A stretch of DNA of 64,000 nt from Macrotis lagotis (lineage: Eukaryota; Chordata; Mammalia; Peramelemorphia; Peramelidae): positions 16,727,249 through 16,791,248 of the forward strand of contig NC_133658.1 in the NCBI RefSeq assembly GCF_037893015.1, given 5' to 3'. Both the position numbers and the translations under genes were made by a program. The notes beneath the pieces were generated by a model, which saw only the letters and a list, made by a program, of their open reading frames with translations, was not told where the DNA came from and did not search any database. Numbering within the stretch: the first letter of the stretch is position 1; every line of letters starts with the position of its first letter. Below, piece after piece: positions 36,062-50,099 of the stretch.

Positions 36062-36525
36062 GAGTCTTGCGTCTGGAGTCAGAAAATCTGAATTTAAATC
36101 CTACTCTGATGCTCACTGATGTGGGTACTTTACTTCTCTGGTCCTTGGTTGCCTCAGTGATAAAAGGAAAGGGTTTGATTAGATGTTCTCTGAGGTCCTT
36201 CCAAGACTAAACCCATAATTCTAAGATACGGGTTCAAATCCTAGCTCTGACTTGTAAGGTCTTGGGCTTGTTATAATCTCCATGGGCCCTCAGTTTCCTC
36301 CTTTGTAAAATGAGAGGGTTTGACTAGATGTTCTCTGAGGTCATTCCAAGTCTAAACCCATGATTCTATGATATGGGTTCAAAACCTGCTTCTGATCTTT
36401 CTGACCTATAAGGCCTTGGACTTGTAACAATCTCCATGGGTCCTCAGTTTTCTCCTCTACAAAATGAGAGGATTGGACTAGATGGTCTCTGAGATCCCTT
36501 CCAACTTTACACCTAGGAATCCACA
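36062..36525 (+). repeat. Ther-type SINE with its 3' part in three tandem copies
   Basis: The segment from GGTTCAAATCC-like to the CTCTGAGGTCNTTCCAA end recurs with starts near 36091, 36231 and 36376 (spacing 140 and 145 bp). Confidence 0.8.
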
Positions 36526-36829
36526 AGTAGAATCCAGCCACCTTGGAAATAACCCTAGGAAAATGGTGGACAAAAATCAGATTTGTGCAAATTGCCCTTC
36601 CAGAACGAGCTCAGTTGCTGCCTCCTCCATGTATCTTCTCCAAAGATCCAAAAGTTGAGTCAGAGAAGACCTCAGATATCACCCAACCCAACCCTGACCT
36701 CCACAAGGAGCCACCTTCCACCATCCTCATCGAGGCTATCCATTAAACTTTGATGCCTCACCACTTCAAAAAGGAGAAATCCACTCTTGAAGGACCATGT
36801 TGGCCACACTGCCTTGAATCTCATTCTGC

Positions 36830-36910
36830 TTGTGAGTAGGGATTATTTTTATCTCTCATTGTATCCCAGTGCTTAGCACAGTGAGTCACATTTAGTAAAT
36901 GTTGAACAAA
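36830..36910 (+). repeat. L2/MIR 3' end
   Basis: TGTATCCCAGTGCTTAGCAC and TTTAGTAAATGTTGAAC. Confidence 0.55.
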
Positions 36911-36944
36911 ACTTGGGAATTTGACTTCCTATGGACCCCTCCCC

Positions 36945-37197
36945 AACAAATTTCAGTCATTCAATCATGTCCAACACTTCATGACCACCATGGATCAAAA
37001 AACACCAATGCTGGCAAAGGATTGTCTTGGCAAAGGTTCTGGAGTGGTTCGCCATTTCCTTCTCTAATGGATTGGAGCAAACAGAGGTTAAGTGATTTGT
37101 CCGGGATCACACACCTAGTAGGTGTCTGAGGTTGGATTTGAACTCCAATCTTGGCTCCAAGTCCAGAGTTATTTCACTGCACTATCTAGCTGCCTCT
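36945..37197 (-). repeat. SINE-B copy
   Basis: Inverted: CACTTCATGACCACCATGGA, TGGTTCGCCATTTCCTTCTC and a GCACTATCTAGCTGCC end. Confidence 0.8.
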
Positions 37198-37930
37198 AAC
37201 AACTCTGAGATGATACCAGACAAGTTGTAATTCTGCATCGGTGGGAGGAGCTCCCATCCTAGATGTGAATTGAATATAAGCTACCTGAAGGCAAGGATTG
37301 TTCCATTTTGCTTTGTCTCTCTCTCGTGCTTAGCATTGGGTCCATACAAACTCAAATGGCTCAGAAATCTCCTCTGTGCAGTCTCCTGTCCAATGACGCA
37401 GGTCCCCACCTCTGCCTTCCCCAATGATGCTGGGAGCCTTCCTGGATTTTGTCTGACAATAGATGATGGTTTTCATCATGAACGGCACTTGATATTTTTA
37501 AATATTTTTCTCACTTAAGAAAGAGCTTTCAATGTTATATGACACATCTATTGCTCCCAATTGAGTCCCGTAATCTGGTCAGAACTGAGAAGATTCCCAT
37601 CCATCATTGCATCTCCCACCAAAAGACTAACTACAAGTTCTCTCCTTCCTTTTCCTGGAGAGGTGGGGGCCTATGGGTGGGAAACACTCTGGCACCTTCA
37701 GCTGTCTTGCTAAACTGCCTTTTTTTCCTAGCTTTGCTTAAAAAAGTTGGTTCTCTGGATAGGAGACAAGGAAGCAAGAGATTCAGAAAGGACTGATGAA
37801 AAAATGAAACCAGTGAAAATTTTTAAAAAGAGAATAAAGAGAACATCAAATAAAAATGAAGTGAAAAGATGAAGAGATCATGAGTTCTCTACCTCCTTTC
37901 ATCCTTTAACAGAAATAGTTCTAAAGCTCA

Positions 37931-38080
37931 TTTTTTTTGGTTTTTGCAAAACAATAGGGTTCAGTGACTTGCCCAAGGTCTTACAATTAGGGAATTATTA
38001 AGTGTCTGAGGCCAGATTTGAACTCAGGTCCTCCTGATTCCAGGGCCAGTGCTCCATCTACTAGACCACCTAGCTGCCCC
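37931..38080 (-). repeat. SINE-A copy
   Basis: Inverted with a T8 start and CCACCTAGCTGCCCC end. Flanks share only a short GCTCA. Confidence 0.87.
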
Positions 38081-38094
38081 TTGATGCTCATTGT

Positions 38095-38262
38095 TCAATA
38101 GCACTTTAAGGCTTTGGATGTTTTCCTCACATAAGAATTCAAGCCCCATCTTACAGTTGAGGAAACTGAGGCTCAGTACAGTTAAAGGACAGAGGCAGAA
38201 TCAGCTGCAAAGTGTCGGGTCCAGGATGCGGAAGCCTAGTCTCCTGACTCCAAATCCAAAGC
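38095..38262 (-). repeat. MIR/Ther relic
   Basis: Inverted: AGCACTTTAAGGCTTTGGAT and GAGGAAACTGAGGCTCAGTA. Confidence 0.65.
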
Positions 38263-38409
38263 CTTTTCCCCTCCCCCCAGACTGCTTCCCCTAAAATTAC
38301 CATTCTGGCCTGAAGCCTGGAAAACTTCAACAAAAGGAGACAAGCCTGTTAAAACCCATTAGTATAATGTTCCAAATTAAATTGCATTAGGCACAACCTA
38401 GGAAACACT

Positions 38410-38423
38410 GGGGGGGGGGGGGG
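38410..38423 (+). repeat. Poly-G (G14)
   Basis: Homopolymer, G on the DPYSL2 template strand. Confidence 0.95.
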
Positions 38424-38869
38424 CTTCTCACTGTATTTTCCAAAAGCCTCCAGGCCATTTATGAGGGGCAGGTCTTCCATGCCTGCCAGAGGAGTCTAGA
38501 GAAATGGGAGAAGGGAAAATGCATGAGTAAGGTCATGTGAAGGTGAGAGGTGGGCAGGAGGCATTCCTCCGGCCCCACTCTGCCGCTGAGGGCCCTTGGC
38601 TCTCACCACTCTCCAAGTCTAAAGCACCCGCCCCTTCCTCCCCTCTTCTACAGGAGCCCTACCCCCGTCCTCATCCTTGCCAAAGAGGGTCACAGAATGA
38701 CAGAATCTCAGGACAAAATGACGGTCAGCACCCATCCATCGAAGAAGTATTTATTAAGATCTTACTCGGGGCCAAACAGGCTGCTAGAAACCGCTCCATC
38801 CCAAAGGGATCTTCACTCTGACAATGATCAGAACCCATCGGCCTGGGTTCTTGGACCTCCAAGGAGGGG

Positions 38870-39185
38870 GGCCCCCTCCCTCACTCCAGGAAGTCCATTC
38901 CATGAGGACAACACTTTTCCCTCAATTTTGTCTGCAACCTCCCCCCTTATTCCTGGTGCTGCCCTTTTAGAACTGGATGAGTCTAATTACCCTTCCAAAT
39001 GACTCTTCAATGTCTTTAACCATGTCAGCCCTGAGCCCCAATTTCTTCAGGCTAAAGGTGCCAGTTTCCTCTATGGATCCCAAGAGAAAATCAATTACAG
39101 CCCCTTCCCATCTTGATTACCCCCTTCTGGACATGATCTAACTTGTCAGTGATTTCCTAATCAAAATGGGTCAGAGATAAATACA
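38870..39185 (+). repeat. CR1/L3-type LINE relic, first part
   Basis: Blocks GGAAGTCCATTCCATGAGGA, 'cccaatttcttcaggctaaag' and CCCCTTCTGGACATGATCTA are in CR1/L3 order. The continuation lies at 39966-40250. Confidence 0.6.
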
Positions 39186-39470
39186 ATGTCAGTCAATCAT
39201 CCATCATGTATTATGTGCCTACTGTGTCCCACAGACCCTGGGTTATGAGTTGGGAATAAAAAGAAAGGCAAAAGATAGTCCCTGGTCTCCAGGAGAGCCT
39301 GGCCTAAGGAGGGAGACAACATGAAAATAACTATGAACAAACAGGATATTTACAGGGCAAATTGGGATAACTTCTGAGAGAAAGCACTAATACCAGGAGG
39401 ACTGAGGAAAGGCTTTTTGCCTAAGGTAGGATTTCAGATCTAACTTGCCCAGGAAAAGTCAAATCTGACT
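39186..39470 (+). repeat. Old dispersed repeat X fragment inside the CR1/L3 relic
   Basis: 'tgtattatgtgcctactgtg', GGGAATAAAAAGAAAGGCAA and AAGGAGGGAGACAACATGAA. A shorter fragment of the same kind lies at 38733-38830. Confidence 0.6.
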
Positions 39471-39483
39471 ATGCTCTCATCTG

Positions 39484-39788
39484 GACCATGGGTGGCTCAG
39501 TGGATAGAGCACTGGCCTTGGAGTCAGAAGGATCTAAGTTTGAATTCTGTCTCAGACACTTGCTACTTATTAGCTATGTGACCTTGAACAAGTCCCTTAA
39601 CCCTAATTGCCTCCCGTCTAGGGCCATCTCCAGTCGTCCTGATTCCTATCTGGCCTTTGGACCCAGATGACTCTGGAAAAGAAAGTGAAGCTGTTGACTT
39701 AGCACAGTTCTCCCCACACACACATACTCAAATTCTATTCACATGCTTGTCATGGCATCACCTCCTTGATATCAAGAATGAAGGACAG
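39484..39788 (+). repeat. SINE-C copy
   Basis: GGGTGGCTCAGTGGATAGAG, CATCTCCAGTCGTCCTGATT and CTTGTCATGGCATCACCTCC, ending at GAATGAAGGACAGG. Confidence 0.88.
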
Positions 39789-39937
39789 GAGGCAGCTAGG
39801 TAGTGTAGTAGATAGAGAGCACCAGCCCCAAAGTCAGGACCTGAGTTCAAATCCAGCCTCAGACACTTAATAATTTCCTTTGTGAGCTCAAGTCACTTAA
39901 TCCCATTGCCTTAAATAAAAAATTTTAAAAAAAAAAA
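39789..39937 (+). repeat. SINE-A abutting the SINE-C end
   Basis: GGCAGCTAGGTAGTGTAGTA to an A-rich tail. Flanks AGAATGAAGG and GGAATGAAAG look like a decayed target-site duplication. Confidence 0.83.
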
Positions 39938-39965
39938 GGAATGAAAGATTAACATCTTCAATCAA

Positions 39966-40250
39966 TCAGTATCTCTTAATGCATCCTCAGATCTCATTAG
40001 TTCTTTGTGGCTGCCCTGTCACAGTTTCTTTATATCAAGGTCAGAGTCCACTGAGACCTCCAGGTCTTCAGAATCTTTCAGAATATATGTTAGATCAGGC
40101 AATTTCCAAGTTTAGGACAGGCTACTCTACATTCCTGGAAAGGGGTTTCAAAACCAAACGCATTAGACAGTTGCCCACCTTCTAGGAATTGTTCAATTCT
40201 GATTTCATTGAAGAGTAACCTCAATAAAGATAAAGGTGCCATGTCTCAGG
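39966..40250 (+). repeat. CR1/L3-type LINE relic, continuation
   Basis: 'tctcttaatgcatcctcagat', CATTAGTTCTTTGTGGCTGC and GTCCACTGAGACCTCCAGGT continue the element of 38870-39185. Confidence 0.6.
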
Positions 40251-40285
40251 AAGGCCACATCTACTTTAGAAATAATTCTTTCAAG

Positions 40286-40428
40286 GCAGCTAGGTGGCAT
40301 AGTGAATAGAGTACCGGCCCTGGAGTCAGGAAGACCTGAGTTCAAATATGACCTCAGACACATAATAATTGCCTAGCTGTGTGACCTTGGGCAAGTCATT
40401 TAACCCCGCTGCCTTGTAAACACTAAAA
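40286..40428 (+). mobile_element. SINE-A insertion with 18-bp TSD
   Basis: AGAAATAATTCTTTCAAG flanks it at 40268-40285 and 40429-40446, the longest clear target duplication in the window. Confidence 0.94.
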
Positions 40429-40883
40429 AGAAATAATTCTTTCAAGATACCAAGAATGAATCATCCTTCCCACTTCTATTCCCCCTTCCCTTAGCACCCC
40501 AAGAGAAGGGATGCCCCTCTTAGAAGGGTTAACTTTCATCTAAGTTCTTGGAGCTGAATTTAAATTTCCTTACTTAGCTCCCCTGTATCCAACACTCAAA
40601 GACTGGACAGCTCCCTTGAAGCACCCCCAGACGTGAGGGTCTCCAAGTTACTTGAAGTCAAAAATTCAGTGTCAAAACGCAATTGGAGAGAATAGTAAGC
40701 AGCATGCCCATCATTTCAAAGAGCAGGAGCTGCTTTTCCTCCTAAATTTTCTTCTTCAAGGTTTCTATAAGAAAAATAAACCCAATCCCTATTCCTTCTG
40801 CAGTTTTACTCTTAAATCCCTCGCTTTATCTCTATGGTCTATTCAGAGAAGCACAAGACAATTCAAGACTTGGACTTCCAAGT

Positions 40884-41245
40884 TCCATCTCCTTCATCTG
40901 ACAGATGAGGACACTGAGGTCTAGAGAGGTTAAATGACTGAGGATCATAGATATGGAGATGGATGGGACCTCAGAAACTATCTGGTTCATCTCCTTCATT
41001 TGACAGATGAGATGAGGATACTGAGGTCCAGAGAGGTTAATGACTGAAGATCATAAATAGAGAGGTAGAAGGGACCTCAGAGACCATCTAGTCCATCTCC
41101 TTCATCTGACAGATGAGTATACTGAGGACCAAAGAGGTAAATGACTGAGGATCATAGATAGAGGGGTGCAAGGGACCTCTGAGACCATCTAGTCCATCTC
41201 CTTCATTTGACAGATGAGGACCAGAGGGGTTAAACGAGTTGCTTA
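40884..41245 (-). repeat. MIR/Ther-derived minisatellite (about 103-bp unit, 3.5 copies)
   Basis: CCTTCATYTGACAGATGAG recurs at 40891, 40993, 41099 and 41200 (spacing 102, 106, 101). Between occurrences lie a GAGGTYNAGAGAGGTTAA segment and a GGGACCTCAGAGACCATCTA segment. Confidence 0.9.
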
Positions 41246-41331
41246 GAAGGGGTTGTATTGGCAGGAAGCACCAGAAGTTAAATTTGACCCTGGGACTCCA
41301 GCTCCAACTCCACTATAGCGCGATGGAGTCA

Positions 41332-41685
<354 letters not shown>

Positions 41686-42139
41686 TCAAGAAGGGAGTGC
41701 CTACCTCAGGAAGATCCCCACTAAGATGAAAACACAGAACACGAATAAGCAAGTAAACACCAAGTAAACTAAGTATATAAAGTTGTTTTTAGAGAAAACA
41801 CCCACAAGGAGAGGCCATGAATAAAGAAAGTCCTCTTTTAAAGGGAAGAGGAAGTATCTTTACTGGACTTTGAGGAAACTATGGAATCTACAGGTCAGAG
41901 GTAAGGGCAAACTATATTCTAGTCAATAGGAGCCACAGGTGCAAAGATGGTGGGAGATGGGGCACCATATTCAGGGAAATGACTAGCAGACCATTAGACA
42001 TGGCTCCTGAGTCACAGTGGGAATGTGTACAAAGATAAAAATCAGGAGGGTACAGCACCTCCGAGGGAACTAGGAAAGATGAACAATCAAACCAAATTTG
42101 TCCTATATGAAGTCAGACTTGGCATGTACCAAATATCTT

Positions 42140-42525
42140 TTCACCCAATTTTAGAGCTAAAAGGGATTTTGGAGACCATTTCATCCAACCCTTCATTTTG
42201 TTGTTGTTCAGTCCTTTCAGTTGTGTCTGAGTCTTCATAAACTCCATTTGGGGTTTTCTTGGCAAAGATACTGGGGTGGCATAGATATTTGGCAAAGATC
42301 CATTTCCTTCTCCAGTTCATATTACAAAGGAGGAAACTGAGGCAAACGGGGTTAAGTTTCTTGCCCAGGGTCACACACTAGTAAGTGTCTGAGATTGGAT
42401 TTGAACTTGGGAAGAGGAGTCTTCCTGACTCCAGACTCAGCATTCTCCTCACTTGGTCACCTCGCTCTCCTTCATTTTAAAGAGGAATAGACTGAGGCCT
42501 GAAAGTCACAGTTTGAATTTTGTAT
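42140..42525 (-). repeat. MIR/Ther relic split by SINE-B
   Basis: 'gagctaaaagggattttgg' with CATTTCATCCAACC resumes after the SINE as CATTTTAAAGAGGAATAGAC. Confidence 0.7.
42200..42468 (-). mobile_element. SINE-B insertion with 10-bp TSD
   Basis: CCTTCATTTT at 42190-42199 and 42469-42478 flanks an inverted SINE-B that starts TTGTTGTTCAGTCC. A CAAAGATAC...GGCAAAGATCC partial duplication lies inside. Confidence 0.88.
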
Positions 42526-42914
42526 TTAATTATCTTGACATGTTTTCCCCAACAGAATGCAAATTCTCTGAGAGTAGGCCCCATTTATTTTGAGTTTATG
42601 CTATCATTATCTAGTAACAAATAGAAGGTGTTTAAGTACTGGCTGCCTCCTGGGCCAGCCCTCCTCTGTCCACTACAGGACAAGACCTCTCAGAACATGG
42701 TACCCGTATACAAGTATCGCCATCACCTTGCAGTAGCCATTGGAAGGGAAAACACGATTTTGATATGAACAAGCTCTAGATTGACAGAATTAATCCCCAG
42801 TGTGTAAATCTATGAAGCTTCCCTTACAAAAATAAGGACCATCACCAAACATCCCAAGGAGCTCACCAAAAAAACCAGATTCAACACCTAGGATCCACAA
42901 AAAAGGGGCAAAGT

Positions 42915-45465
<2,551 letters not shown>

Positions 45466-46394
45466 CGTCACACTGCCTCTGAGAGTCCCCCAGCAAGTAG
45501 AAGTGGAATGCTGACCCTCTTTTCATCCTCCTAACGGCAAACAGCTCTGGCAGTTCTTAAAGTTGACACTTCCCAGAACGGAATGCACCTCCTCTCCCTT
45601 TAGCCATTTCTGAGGCCCAACTTATCGTTTGATAAATAAATTACGCCACCCTCTTCGTCTCCTCCAGCCTCGCCGGAGGGCCTCCCACCTCAGGAATCTC
45701 ACAGAGAACTGAGTGGGTGACCCGGCTGGGCAGGGCCCCAGGCAGCTCACTCCTGGTAAGGAAGAACAACTCCCCGAGCCCAGCTGGGAGGGTGTCAGAA
45801 CCCAGGGGAAAGAGCTCATGGAACGAAAGGATAAACATTCTCCAAAGCCTCAGCCCGGCTGACCTGAGGCCCGTCTGTTTGGCAGCAGTCCTCCGGCACC
45901 ACTGAAAATATGCCCAGAATCTCTGAGGCAAAAACGGTTTTGGAGGCCTTGCCCTCTACCTAAACAAGACTCCCCCCCACACACACCCAGACCAAAATAT
46001 GGTCACGCGGCCAACATCTGTCTGAAGCCACCCAGACATGGGCAAGTCGCCATCCGGGAGGAGGGCAGCCCCATGCCCCTTTGGCCAAAGCCAACAGTCA
46101 GGGAGTGTCTTCTTCATCAAAGCCAAGGTGCTTTCTTTGCAATGGTCTGTTCCTCCTAACGGTCTCTCTATGTCGTCTTCCCCTGTTGTAAAGGAAGTCC
46201 CTGGTCTACCCATGAGCCATGGAATCTTCTTAAGGACAGGGGCTCAGCCTCCCTTTCCATTTGTACCCCCAAAGTCTGACCCAAAGGAGGGGTCTAAGAA
46301 AGGCCTCTTCTCTTTTATTCCATCAAATCTAATCCTTCTACATGAGATCTCTCCAAAATGCTTGGAGAAAGTCAACTTTTTGGGAACACTTGAA

Positions 46395-46540
46395 ATCTAG
46401 AGGTAGGGTTGCTTGGTAGGTAGAGCTGGAGGTGAGCCACACTTTGCCATAGCTCAGTGTCCTTATCTGTCAAACAAGGTTAGACTAGAAAGGCTCTGAA
46501 GTCTCTTCAGACTTGAAATATGTGATCTTGGAACCCCAAT
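46395..46540 (+). repeat. Ther-type relic
   Basis: TTATCTGTCAAACAAGGTTA and GGCTCTGAAGTCTCTTCAGA. Confidence 0.55.
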
Positions 46541-46574
46541 TCCCTCAGCTACTTCTCAGATAACAATAATAATG

Positions 46575-46670
46575 ATGATGAGGATAGGGGAGAATATAAC
46601 TGCAATTTCAGGGTGAGAAACCTGTTTAAAGGCAGGATTTGAATGCAGAACCATTCTATCACCTAGCTGC
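46575..46670 (-). repeat. SINE head fragment
   Basis: Inverted: GGCAGGATTTGAATGCAGAA and ATCACCTAGCTGCCTC. Confidence 0.65.
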
Positions 46671-46671
46671 C

Positions 46672-46870
46672 TCAACGGTGGTAGAGTGGACAAAATTCTA
46701 GACTTCAAAACAGCAAGATATGATTCAATTTTCATCTCTATCCTTTCCTGACTGGGTGCCCCCAGACAAATCTCTCTAAGCCTCAATTTCATCATCTGTA
46801 AAATGAGGGTAAGAATAGTAATCTTGGTTTTACCTGTCCTTGGGAAGTACTTGGGAGACATATATGAAAA
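46672..46870 (+). repeat. MIR relic
   Basis: 'ctaagcctcaatttcatcatctg' and AAAATGAGGGTAAGAATAGT. Confidence 0.65.
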
Positions 46871-47770
46871 ACAGCCAAACACAACAAAAACAAAATGATT
46901 TAAAGGTTTGGAAAAATGACCCTGTGATCTCCAGACCCATGTGTAGCCAGGGGGCCATTTCCAGAATCTCAGAAGCCGCCTAGCCAGGATAGTTCCATTC
47001 AACCTTGTCCTATCGATATCCTCTCCACCCATGGTGGTTCCCACAGGACAGCTAGAATCCCGGCTTTTTGTTGGGGCTGCTCCTTACATTGATGAAACAA
47101 CAGTCCCCCACAAAAAATAATAAAATAAAAATCATATATAAATATAATATATAATATAAAAATAAAAGCAACGCTGATGTAGTTCAAAAAGAAAGAAGAA
47201 AAAACCAGCTGATCAAAATGAACCAGTATCTCAGCCATATCTGAAAGTGAATGGAACATTCCCCACAACTAGCAGCCCTCACCTCTGCAGTGAAGTGTGG
47301 GAGATCTATTTTCTTCTCTTTTTCAAGTTTACCTGGAGTTCTGATTTGCCACCTTGGGCTAGTCAGTCTACACCATGACCGACATGTCCACCGAGGCTCT
47401 GATGGACAGTAACCCATTCTCCACCTTCACTTCTGAGGCTTGGAGTTAGAAAATCATTTCAAATGCTGCCCAGTCCCCACCCCCCAGTCCCAGTGCATTC
47501 AAGAGACTTGGTCAATGGAGCCATCTGGATGTGATGCCCCAACAAAAACCAAGGGCTCCAGTTGTACTGTGGGAACCACCGAGGGGAGCCTGTGTGGAAG
47601 CCCCAGCATTTGCATTTCATAAAGCCTGTTGGTCAGCAGCCAAGGCTTTCTCATTCTCACTATGGCACTTTTCCCACCCCATCCGTAATGGAGGAGTTGG
47701 ATGGAGTCATTTGCTCAGACTACCAAACCAGCCCTGACTTGGAGGCTCCTGAGTAATAAAAAAGATGAGA

Positions 47771-47909
47771 GGGGGGCAGCTAGGTGGCACAGTGAATAGA
47801 GCCCTGACCCTTAAGTCAGGAAGACTTGAGATCAAATCTGGCCTCAGACACTTAATAATTACCTAGTTGTGTGATCTTGGGCAAGTCACTTAACTTGCAA
47901 AAAAAAAAA
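47771..47909 (+). mobile_element. SINE-A insertion
   Basis: GGCAGCTAGGTGGCACAGTG to an A11 tail. AAAAAAGATG occurs on both sides. Confidence 0.88.
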
Positions 47910-47964
47910 GATGGAAAGACCTGAAGAGTGTGGATAGGATGACAGAACAAGGAATAATACTATC

Positions 47965-48215
47965 AATAAAAACAGCTGGCATTTTACAAGACCTATGATG
48001 TGCTGGGACTAAGCTAAGCACTTTCCTGTTAACTTTTTGGAGCCTCTCAACAACCTTGAGAAAGAAGTACTATTATTATCCCCACTTTACAGTTGAGTAA
48101 ACAAAGGTAAACATGGTTGAAGTGACTTGACTAAGACTGTCTCTAGTAAACACCTGAAGTCTGAACTCAAGCCTTCCTGATTCCAGGCCTTCTGATCTAT
48201 CTTCTGTTCTATTTG
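47965..48215 (-). repeat. MIR/Ther relic
   Basis: Inverted: CTATTATTATCCCCACTTTA and TGAAGTGACTTGACTAAGAC. Confidence 0.65.
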
Positions 48216-48239
48216 GACATCCTTTGAGTGTCCTTTGAT

Positions 48240-48730
48240 TTATTCTCTAACCAATATTTATTAAACACCTACTATGTGATAAGAATTCTGCAAGGCAGAA
48301 GTCTGGCCAAAATCTATAAGGTGGCTAAGGACTGGTGGGACAAGACCAAGTTACTGGTGATCCTTAACAGAACAATTATAGTCAAATGGGGGAGAGGGAA
48401 ATCAGATTCTGTGGAGCTGTAGAGGGTAGACATTGGGTGGGGACTTTTTCCAAGAAGGCAAGGCTAGAAAGCTGAGTTTGGGGGCTAAGGGGAAGGATTT
48501 TTGGATTAAGAAGACCTGTTTGCAGGCATAGAAGCCAGGGAAGAAGGAAAGAATGAACATGCCTGACAAAGGCGATAGTTGATAGAGCAAAGTCCTAGAA
48601 AAAAGGGAGGTCTTGAGACCAAGGGCACAGGTGGAGGAAAGTTTTGCAAGGAGAAAGGACTTGACTTCTGAGAAATAAAAAATGGAGAGAATGGGGGAAA
48701 TACTGGGAAGTTTTGAGATGCAGCTCACTC
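48240..48730 (+). repeat. Old dispersed repeat X (long fragment)
   Basis: CCAATATTTATTAAACACCT followed by about 400 bp of G/A-rich sequence like the downstream part of other copies. Confidence 0.4.
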
Positions 48731-48841
48731 AAGATGGCCTTGACCTCTAAGAAGGAAAAACCTAGATTGTCTAATGCAAATAAAGGCAATTAAAAATGAG
48801 CGTGGGGGCTTCAGATCAGGAAGGATTTGAAATAATTGCTA

Positions 48842-49310
48842 TGGGCAGCTGGGTGACTCCGAGCCTGGAGTAAGGAAGAGCTGAGTTCAAATCAGATGCT
48901 TACTAGAAGCGTGACCCTGGGCAAGACCCTTAATCTGTGGTTGCTTCAGATTCCTCAACTATTGCTCAACTGTCTGACCTTTGGCGACTCCATTTGGGAT
49001 TTTCTTGGCAAAGTTACTGGAGTAGTTTGCCATTTCCTCTCCAATGGATCCAGTGAGTCCATTTTGTCAGGTAATTTGAGGCTGTGACTTACCCAAGGTC
49101 ACACTACTAGGAAGTGCTGATGAAGGCTGGATTTTAACTGAGATCTCCCTGACTCCAGGACCAGTGCTCTATCCACTGAGCCACCAAATGCTTCATCTGT
49201 AAAATGGACGTAAAATAGCACCCACCTCCCGGGGTTCTTAGGATCATAGGAGATGATAAATGGAAGGGGTTTAGCATAGTAACCGGCACATAGTAGGTCC
49301 TGTATTACTG
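48842..49310 (+). repeat. SINE/MIR relic split by an inverted SINE-B
   Basis: The first part (48842-48957, 'gcagctgggtgactccgagcc') and the tail (49188-49310, CATCTGTAAAATGGACGTAA) read through when 48958-49187 (SINE-B, CTCCATTTGGGATTTTCTTG) is removed. Confidence 0.7.
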
Positions 49311-49314
49311 TTTG

Positions 49315-49620
49315 TGATGAAGAAGAGTAAGAAAATGATGAAGACAAAGAAGAGAATGAAGAAAAGAAAGAAGAGGAGGAAGAACACGAAACAGAAGAGG
49401 AAGAATACGAGGAGGAGGAGGAAGAAGACAAGGAGGACGAGGAGGACAAGGAGGACGAGGACAAGAAGAAAAAGGAGAGGATGAAGAAGTGAAAAAAAGA
49501 GAAAGACAGAGAAGGAGAAGTAGAGGAGGAAGAAGAAGAGGAGGAAGAAGAAAAAGGTGAGGAAGAGGAAGAAGAAAAAGGAGGGATGAAGGCAAGGGGG
49601 AAGAGGGGAAGAATAAGGAT
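49315..49620 (+). repeat. 300-nt polypurine (GAA/GAG/GAC) tract
   Basis: Almost continuous A/G with occasional C or T. The Ser/Phe-rich or Glu-rich open frames across it are repeats, not genes. Confidence 0.93.
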
Positions 49621-49639
49621 GATAGTGATGATGATGATG

Positions 49640-49902
49640 CTTGTTCTTCTTGAGGAAGACCATGAATTTGGGGGAGGAGATGCCATGACAAGCACATGCA
49701 TTGGATTGGAGTGAGGGGCTGTGCTGAGTCCCCAGGCTCACTATCTCCTCCAGCTAGATCTAGTGACCAGATATGAATCAGGATGACTGGAGAAGGACCT
49801 GAATGTCTGGCAAGCAAGGCTAAGTGACTTGCCTAAGGTCACACAGCAAATAAGTATATTTAGATTTGAACTCAGTCTCTCCTGACTCCAGGACTAGTAC
49901 TC
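49640..49902 (-). repeat. SINE-C copy
   Basis: Inverted: TTGTTCTTCTTGAGGAAGAC, GAGATGCCATGACAAGCACA and AAGTGACTTGCCTAAGGTCA. Confidence 0.85.
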
Positions 49903-49907
49903 AAAGG

Positions 49908-49955
49908 GAAGAAGAAGAGGACAGAGACAGAGACAGAGACAGAACAGACAGAGAC

Positions 49956-50002
<47 letters not shown>

Positions 50003-50095
50003 CAGAGACAGACAGTGAGAGAGACAGAGAGAGAGAGAGAGACAGAGAGAGACAGAGAGAGAGAGAAGAGGGATGGGAGGAAGGGAAGGAAGAAG
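49908..50095 (+). repeat. (GA)n/(CAGA)n microsatellite
   Basis: About 185 nt of GA and ACAGAG units. Confidence 0.95.
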
Positions 50096-50099
50096 GATT

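Noticed and set aside
46556..47044. 162-codon minus-strand frame
   Set aside because: It covers a SINE head, a MIR relic and non-conserved sequence, with no recognisable domain and no flanking splice sites in agreement.
49099..49817. Long Ser/Phe/Leu-rich open frames (up to 200 codons) on the minus strand
   Set aside because: They lie over the polypurine tract and a SINE-C. Composition is that of a GAA/GAG repeat, and all three frames are open together.
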